Assembly: GCA_011317545.1 (NCBI GenBank)
Contig: WUJK01000006.1
Location: forward strand, 2,418,001 to 2,482,000
From: Coniella vitis
Taxonomy: Eukaryota; Ascomycota; Sordariomycetes; Diaporthales; Schizoparmaceae
Length of the DNA stretch: 64,000 nucleotides
Direction of reading: 5' to 3'
This document shows, piece by piece, positions 57,804 through 64,000 of the stretch. The translations under genes and the position numbers were made by a program. How positions within the stretch are numbered: the stretch's first letter is position 1; every line of letters begins with the position of its first letter. A model generated the notes under the pieces. The model was not told the DNA's origin. It made no database searches and was given only the letters and a program-made list of their open reading frames with translations.

Positions 57804-58834
57804 TGTATGATGATAATGATCGCGTTCTTGGCGGACCGTAACCAAGGGCCGGGGGATAATGGCCAGGACAGCTGCGCCCAAGAGCGCGGGCGTTGCTCTA
57901 ATGTAAAGGGCGGTTGGCAGGTTTCTTTAGTTGTATAGCCAGCAAAGAACAACTGAGACATTCCACTAATTAATTAACACAGCCACGAAGCGATGTGGTA
58001 CCGCTGTTGAAGTTCTGGCACGTCGGGAGTTACGAAAAGAGATGTGGGAATTTGGACGGTTGTACGATCCACGGCCGTACAGAGACGCCGGCAGAAGCCC
58101 TTCCCGAGGTGAAATCCCAAGACATTGAAAGCACATCCGTCAATAACGGGGCTGCAATATTGTTATTCCTTTCTTCATCTCAAAGACTGACAAGAGACCT
58201 GCCCACTCGGTCGAACCCCTCCCTTGCAGCTTTACTCGCCCCTTCCAGTGCTGGATGGCGGCATGGCGTTGGGTCAGGCGCCTGGGTATGCGCAGCCGTG
58301 GCTTTGATGCCCATCGGAGAGTGGTCGAGCCAATATCCGCTGAGGTGCCTTTAGATGATGCATTCGGCGACCTTTTTGAGAGGACGATGGCACGATGGCA
58401 CCAATGATCTTAAATACGTCATAGGTGAGGTCTCTGATAAGTCAGATAGTGCAGCCGATCCCGGATCTCGGCCGCTAGTAGGTGTCGGCACCCCACTTAT
58501 ATATTTCCTCCCTAGATAGTAGGCGGTGAAATTCATGCTGCTGGGGCTTCGGCCATCTCGCATTCTGCCGGTGCCTGCCCTAATGATATGCTCGCGATGC
58601 TGCGCGTCCACTTGCAGCGCATCCATCAACTATTTTCTTTCGGTGTGCGCTTATCATCCACTGCCTCCACGATCGGTGCCCTCTGCATCCGAACTTGGGC
58701 GCCCGCAAACACAGGCTCTGGCTTGAACACGCATGGGAGGAAGACATGATGCAACCAATCACTTGACCGGCTTCTTTTCACATCGTACAGCATCTTGGCG
58801 CATCGTCCTCGTCTGAGTTTCTTGCTCGTCCTCC
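57804..58834. promoter_or_regulatory. Divergent promoter region, zinc transporter / IML1
   Basis: 1.0 kb between two start codons on opposite strands. No open frame here has coding character and no zinc-responsive element is identified with confidence. Confidence 0.5.
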
Positions 58835-61800
58835 ATGTCCCGCTATGCTGGCCACCAGCCCTCGTCGGTGCGGCGCTCTCAATGGCCGCACTTGCGCCAG
58901 CTGAGTCGGACAAGTCTCGACAAGCTTCCTAGCGGGTCTCCACGCTCCCCAGACACTGTCTCGAGCAACTCGACCGTCCGCCTCGACAGCTTGCGCGCCG
59001 GCAGCAGAGATGAGTCGCAGGTGAGGGCGTCGCGCAAGTGCACTATCACTGTCAACGAGTCCTTTGCCCGCGATGAGATCCTCCTGAATCTCGACCTGTT
59101 TGATGGCGACTTGAGGGCTGGCATGCTAGTCTCGCTAGACATCCTGGGGCCCGAGGCGTCGAAACAGCAGTCCCCTGCGGCCAAGAGACTTGATCCGACG
59201 GGCAGCCATGGCGCACCAGATGAGGCAGCCAAGCGCTATCTCTTTGTAGTCAAGGACATGCCCAAGGACCTCAAGGCGAGGTTTTCCCATGTCGAAATAT
59301 ACGTGGCAAAGCATATTGCCGATGCTTTTGGCATGAAGAAAGGCTCACAGGTCTTATTGGCACCAGTACGGATCTCATTGCTCCAACTGAGCGGCAGCCA
59401 TGATTTGGCTAATGTTTGTTTTGTAATAGGTAGACGAGAGCAACCCTGCTGTTGAAGCATCCCACGTAGAACTCACCTTCAAGGACCAATATCTCTCGCG
59501 AGCCGACATGTGGAGGATCGCAGTTGGAGAGCTTGCGGATCGGAGTGTGTACCAGGGACAGATGATGTACTTCATGGGCACTGTGAAAACACAGGTTTCG
59601 GCTGTCTTTGTCGACGGACGCAAGGTCCACTCCGCTTTCTTTTCCAAACATACCAAGCCCATTTTCCGCAGTGAATCCGCTCGATACGTGCTCTTCATCC
59701 AGATGGCTAAGGAGATGTGGGAGTTTGACTCGGACGATTCTGGCGACATCATGTTCAACAAGGTCGTCAACGGCTTCCTGCCGGCCCTGTTCAAGAAGTG
59801 GGCCGATCTCAAGGTTAAGCACCTTGTCACGGTCGTGCTCTTTGCGCGGGTCGAGTACGATACGGGGATCACGACAGAGCTTGGAAATGCCACTTTTCAG
59901 AACGATTACTACACGGGAGTCCAGACCTCGGCGGACAAGCGGCCATACAAGGACTTTTATCGCGTGGTCGTAAGTGAAATGTCGAGTGGGGAGTGGACTA
60001 CGATTCTCTACCAGCTGCGCAAAGAATTCAACTATTTTCGCCGCGACATTAGCGTCCACCACTTGAAGGCCATGGACTCGATTTCCAACCTCTCCGAGGA
60101 GCCAGGATCTAAGACAGGCCACACCAATCGCATCAAGGCCGAATCTTCGCGCGCACTATATGGCAATGTGTTGGAGGCTATCAATCTTGCATCCTCACTC
60201 TTTGCCCATGACTACATTGACAGGGATTTGATGAGAACTGGCATTTCCGTTGCCGTCATCACTCCCGGTTCTGGTGTCTTCGAGGTGGATTACGAGACTC
60301 TCAGGCGGACGACGGAAGCACTTGTCGGAAATGGTATTGGTATCGATCTCATATGTGTGCCAAAGATCCCTCTACATTCTGTGCCTATATTCCGTTACCG
60401 AAATCCCGCCCGGTTCGATGGCCATGGGTCCAAGTCAAAGCCAAGCTTCAGTTATGGGAGCACGCCGAAAGCTCCCACGCCTCTTGGAACCAGCTATCAA
60501 AGTCTGACGGGTTCATTCTCACCGAACCGAGGCAGCGACGTCACGCGTCGGTCGGATGCCTTCGCAATGCGCCACAACGACGAGTGGTGCTTTGCACTGC
60601 CGCAGTGGCTCCACGTGTCCTACTGGTCAGGTCGCTCGGACAATACCTTGTCTTATGAGGGCATTGCATTATCTGTTGCAGACCAATCTAAGCAATCGCT
60701 GGACGATTTTGCCATCAGATGTCGAATGTACGAACTTCAGATGAAAAGCGTGCTTGAAATGAACGAAATCGAGACAATGCCACTACACCAAGATCCATTC
60801 TTTCCGACAAGTGTTTGGCAGACCTCGCTCAGCCACAAGACCCGCCTACACGACCTGCGGGAGATTGCTTCGATACCTGCTCAAAAGATTCACGACCCCT
60901 TGCATGACCATATCCTCGGTTTCCAGAAGGCCGTTGCCGATAGGCATTCCAAACCAGGAGAGAAATCATTGTGGAAACAACTGCAAGAGTTTGACGATGC
61001 GAGAGCAAAGTTGCAAGTATCACGTCGGCGGCATTTGCCACCTAGGCTTGCCCGGGATCCTGAGGATGGCGCCAGGCATCATGGAGATGAAATCGCCGTC
61101 TATGGTACATCAGCAGGTGATCGAAGATCATCATTCAGCAGTTCAGCCATGGCCTCCAACTCTACTTTGCCTCGACGCAAAAACCAGGAAGGTTCTGGCC
61201 CGTTCGCGCATTCTAGAAAGAGTTCGGACAGCACTGCCGTCGACAACCCCAAGGTTTCGTCGCTCAAAGTACCGAAATTCCTACGCCAAATTAGCCTTGG
61301 CCATAAGGGCTTCGGTATCGCGGCGCCACAGGCAGCGGTGGCTCAGGTCCAAGCAGAGCACGTCAGTGCCGTCAAGGATATTGCGCCTGCCTCCCCGAAC
61401 CTGGGTGCCTCCAAGCAGGTGCCTGCGATACAGCCCAAGCGCCCAGTTACACCACAAAGCACGATTAACAATGGCTCTGCGCCGGCAAGGGAGATAGGAC
61501 GCAGTTCGTTTCTTGGCTCAAGCAAAGAGTTCCGGTCAGAAACACCCAGTCGGCCCATGTTCATCAAGAGCGCCCAGCCATCAATGGATAAGGTACCCCA
61601 GACCCTCAATGAGTCTCTAGCAGCAACATTGAAGCCTTCGACCATGCATCGCCCTGAGAATTCGGAGCAGAAGCTCTCCAATCTTCTCAGGCGCGCAGAG
61701 ATTTCCGAAGACGATGATGCCCACCGGAACAAGCTGCTTGCTGGTGCTGTACCAGAACTTCCAGCGATGCTGTCGCCAACCACCGCCATGTCACCGTGGT

Positions 61801-64000
61801 TGACTGTCATCAACCCATCGAATCCAGAGGTGGAGAAGGTCGATATGACGCGACTGTACAGTCGTTGGCAGCACGTGTTTGTGCGGCCATCTGCAATGAA
61901 GGTCATGAAATGGAAGTCCCTATGCTCTCCCGCAGCCGTCCCACTTACGACGGAGTATTTCCCTTCCAAGGAACAATTCGATCGGGAATACCAACGGCAA
62001 CCCTATCAAATTGAACAAGATGAGGATGACGATATCCCAGAGGAGCCCAGAAGCCGTGAAGAATTTCTCCGCGAACTGATCAGCCTGCGGTTTTCGCAAG
62101 GCTTCCAGGTAGTCATTGGGCCAGCGGTCGCGCGGGCATTTGGCCAGAAGCACGTCAAGGTCGGCGACATCTTTTCCCGAGACCGGGAGATTGAAGACGG
62201 TACAAGCGTATTCATGGCAGTCGGAAACACGATACACCAGCTTGCATGCGTCAATGGCACAGAAGTCGAGGTCACGATCTACGTCCGCAAGCCTACGGAG
62301 CCTACGAAACAGAGCGACAGTGTAGGTGCTGTATACAAGCCAGCCATTCGCACACTTCTCGACCGCGAATACGAGACAGTTGAGATCGATGTAGTCACGC
62401 CAAAGGCTGACAGAAATTGGAACTTTATCGATTCCTTTGTTGCTGGACACTACGATGAAATGTCTGACGAGAATATGAGGTTCTGGCGTGCCCGTTATGT
62501 CTTGATTCCCATCAACTCGTCCAAGAACCTTTCAAACCCCAAATTCGCAGATAATGACGAAGAGATACGCATCGAGGGTATCAGGTATATTGCGCAACAG
62601 TGGCTCAAGCACCGCTACGTGCCACCGAGCGAGCGGCGTTTCCAGCCTCAGGGCCATCGAAAAGCAAGAGACCCGAACCCGTTGGATATAATCTACAAGA
62701 CCGAAGATCCTTCCGTCGTCATTGCCGCAGAATTAGAGACACTGCCTCTCCTCGAAGGCCTGGAACCAGGGACCAAGAGAAGTCAGCTTGTGACGAGTCG
62801 CGAGCAATTCAAAAAGTCGAACTTCAAGATTGCAGCTCTGGCCGAGGCAATGCAGCAACCCGTGGAAGAAGGCGGCGTCCGCCTGCAGAATCGTCGGTGG
62901 CACTTGCGCCTGCACTACAACTGCTTCATTGGGTCAGACATGACAAGCTGGCTTCTCGACAATTTCGAGGACCTCGAAAGCCGCGCCGAAGCAGAGGCGC
63001 TCGGTAACAGTCTCATGGTCGACAAATCCCGCGAGGAAGATGAGCAAGGCCTGTTTGTGCACGTTGAGAAGCGCCACCAATTCCGGGATGGTCAGTATTT
63101 CTACCAAATCAGCAGCGACTATGCCAAACCGCAGCCGCCGAGTTGGTTCAATAGCGCTCGACGCAACCTCGTCTCGATACCGCCCACACCTCGGACTGAA
63201 AACACACCGCGCGACTCGCCACAGCCGCTGCCTTCCTTTGTCAGACCAATGTCGACGCATGATGAAGAATCCTCAGCATCCAGCGCAACAACACCTACGC
63301 TCTCAATGGGAATCAACACCCGCAGACCCAGAGTCGTTTTAAGTAAGGTCATGAAGTACGATGTCGACCCCCGCAAGAGGTCCTACCGACCGGAACGAAT
63401 CGACCTCCACTACGATCGCCTCCACAACCCCGACAATTGCTATCATCTCCGTGTCGAGTGGATGAACACGACGCCCAAACTAATTCAAGACGCCATAGAA
63501 GGCTGGACAAGGGACATGACGAGGTTCGGACTGCGTCTCGTCGAAGTCCCCATTGCTGAAGTCCACAGAATTAGCGAAATCAACCCTTTTCGCGCCCCAT
63601 ATCCCGTTGAGCTCGCGTTACCGCCGCCTGATCGCCAACCCATGGCCTACTATGATCCAAACTCCTTCGCAGCCACGACACAGCCCCGTAAACACTTTTA
63701 CCAAAAGGCGATTCTGCGCAAATTGGACTTTGTTCTCGACATGGAAGCCGCAGCCGACTTTCCCAGCAACGTCGAGGTGACTTACTCGTGGGGAAAGCCC
63801 GACTACAAATACCCGCAATACATTCACCGCTCGGGAACCATCCTCGCCCAGATTACAGACCAAGGCAACTTCCTCCTCCTCGGCAACAGGATGCACACCA
63901 GCCGCTGTGTCATGGCGGCCCGCGAGCGCGAATTGCGGAACGAGCAGCAGACAGCCATCGATCGCCGGAACGGCGGAGGGGTCCTGGGCGGCAGTGCCGC
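58835..64000 (+). CDS. IML1: IML1 (DEPDC5 orthologue), SEACIT/GATOR1 subunit; cut by the window edge
   Basis: Two exons are visible: 58835-59365 and 59430 to the edge, with the junction (donor GTACGG, acceptor AATAG, phase 0) giving LLAP-VDESNPAVEAS. About 1700 residues are present and the frame stays open at 64000, so the C-terminus is missing. Iml1 is the catalytic GAP subunit, with Npr2 and Npr3, for the Rag GTPase Gtr1 on the vacuolar membrane, inhibiting TORC1 when amino acids are scarce. Recognised parts: the N-terminal CTITVNESFARDEILLNLDLF block; the conserved core QYLSRADMWRIAVGEL with GTVKTQVSAVFVDGRKVHSAFFS; a Ser-rich linker (about 870-1000); LRFSQGFQVVIGPAVARAFG; a DEP domain (about 1310-1410, GVRLQNRRWHLRLHYNCFIGSDMTSWLL); and the region after KVMKYDVDPRKRSYRPE that leads to the C-terminal domain. 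Confidence 0.93.

Overview
This window is nuclear DNA of a filamentous ascomycete, most likely a sordariomycete and possibly from Hypocreales; the class is inferred from protein flavour and gene style, not from a marker. Genes are monocistronic and cut by short GT..AG introns (about 49-330 nt). They are scattered on both strands and separated by intergenic stretches of up to 5.4 kb. Integral-membrane rhodopsin-domain proteins, a Zn2Cys6 regulator and an MFS carrier are typical of Pezizomycotina. I see no rRNA, tRNA, CRISPR, transposon or secondary-metabolite cluster.

Layout: a small conserved CxxC protein (1365-2236, -); mitochondrial Obg GTPase MTG2 (4300-6000, +), convergent with a four-exon rhodopsin-domain membrane protein (6256-7458, -); a 4.4 kb gap; a GNAT acetyltransferase (11845-12663, +); a 3.6 kb gap; a Zn2Cys6 regulator (16290-18772, +), convergent with a RING-H2 ubiquitin ligase (20073-21956, -); BFR1 (23963-25726, -) divergent from RNA polymerase subunit RPB5 (26437-27366, +); a second rhodopsin-domain protein (28685-30338, -); a 4.3 kb gap; an FMN-binding split-barrel protein (34601-35614, -) divergent from the tRNA m5C methyltransferase NCL1/NSUN2 (36263-39024, +); an MFS monocarboxylate-type carrier (39821-41377, -); a PI-PLC X-domain protein with a long repeat-type N-terminal half (41662-43992, -); riboflavin enzyme RIB7 (44820-45980, -); an LST4/FNIP-type protein (46845-50582, -); a 5.4 kb gap; an eight-exon CDF zinc transporter (55954-57803, -) divergent from IML1/DEPDC5 (58835 to the right edge, +, incomplete).

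Most genes are housekeeping: mitoribosome assembly, transcription, tRNA modification, mRNP/ER function and riboflavin synthesis. LST4 and IML1 both belong to the amino-acid-sensing branch upstream of TORC1 at the vacuole, and the vacuolar-type zinc transporter lies between them.

The most unusual signals are: (1) a 26-codon tandem peptide repeat that begins directly behind, and in frame with, the NCL1 stop codon and differs mostly at third codon positions; (2) at least 13 exact copies of the 9-mer TACTATGTA (either strand), all outside coding sequence; (3) the unusual domain layout of the PI-PLC protein.
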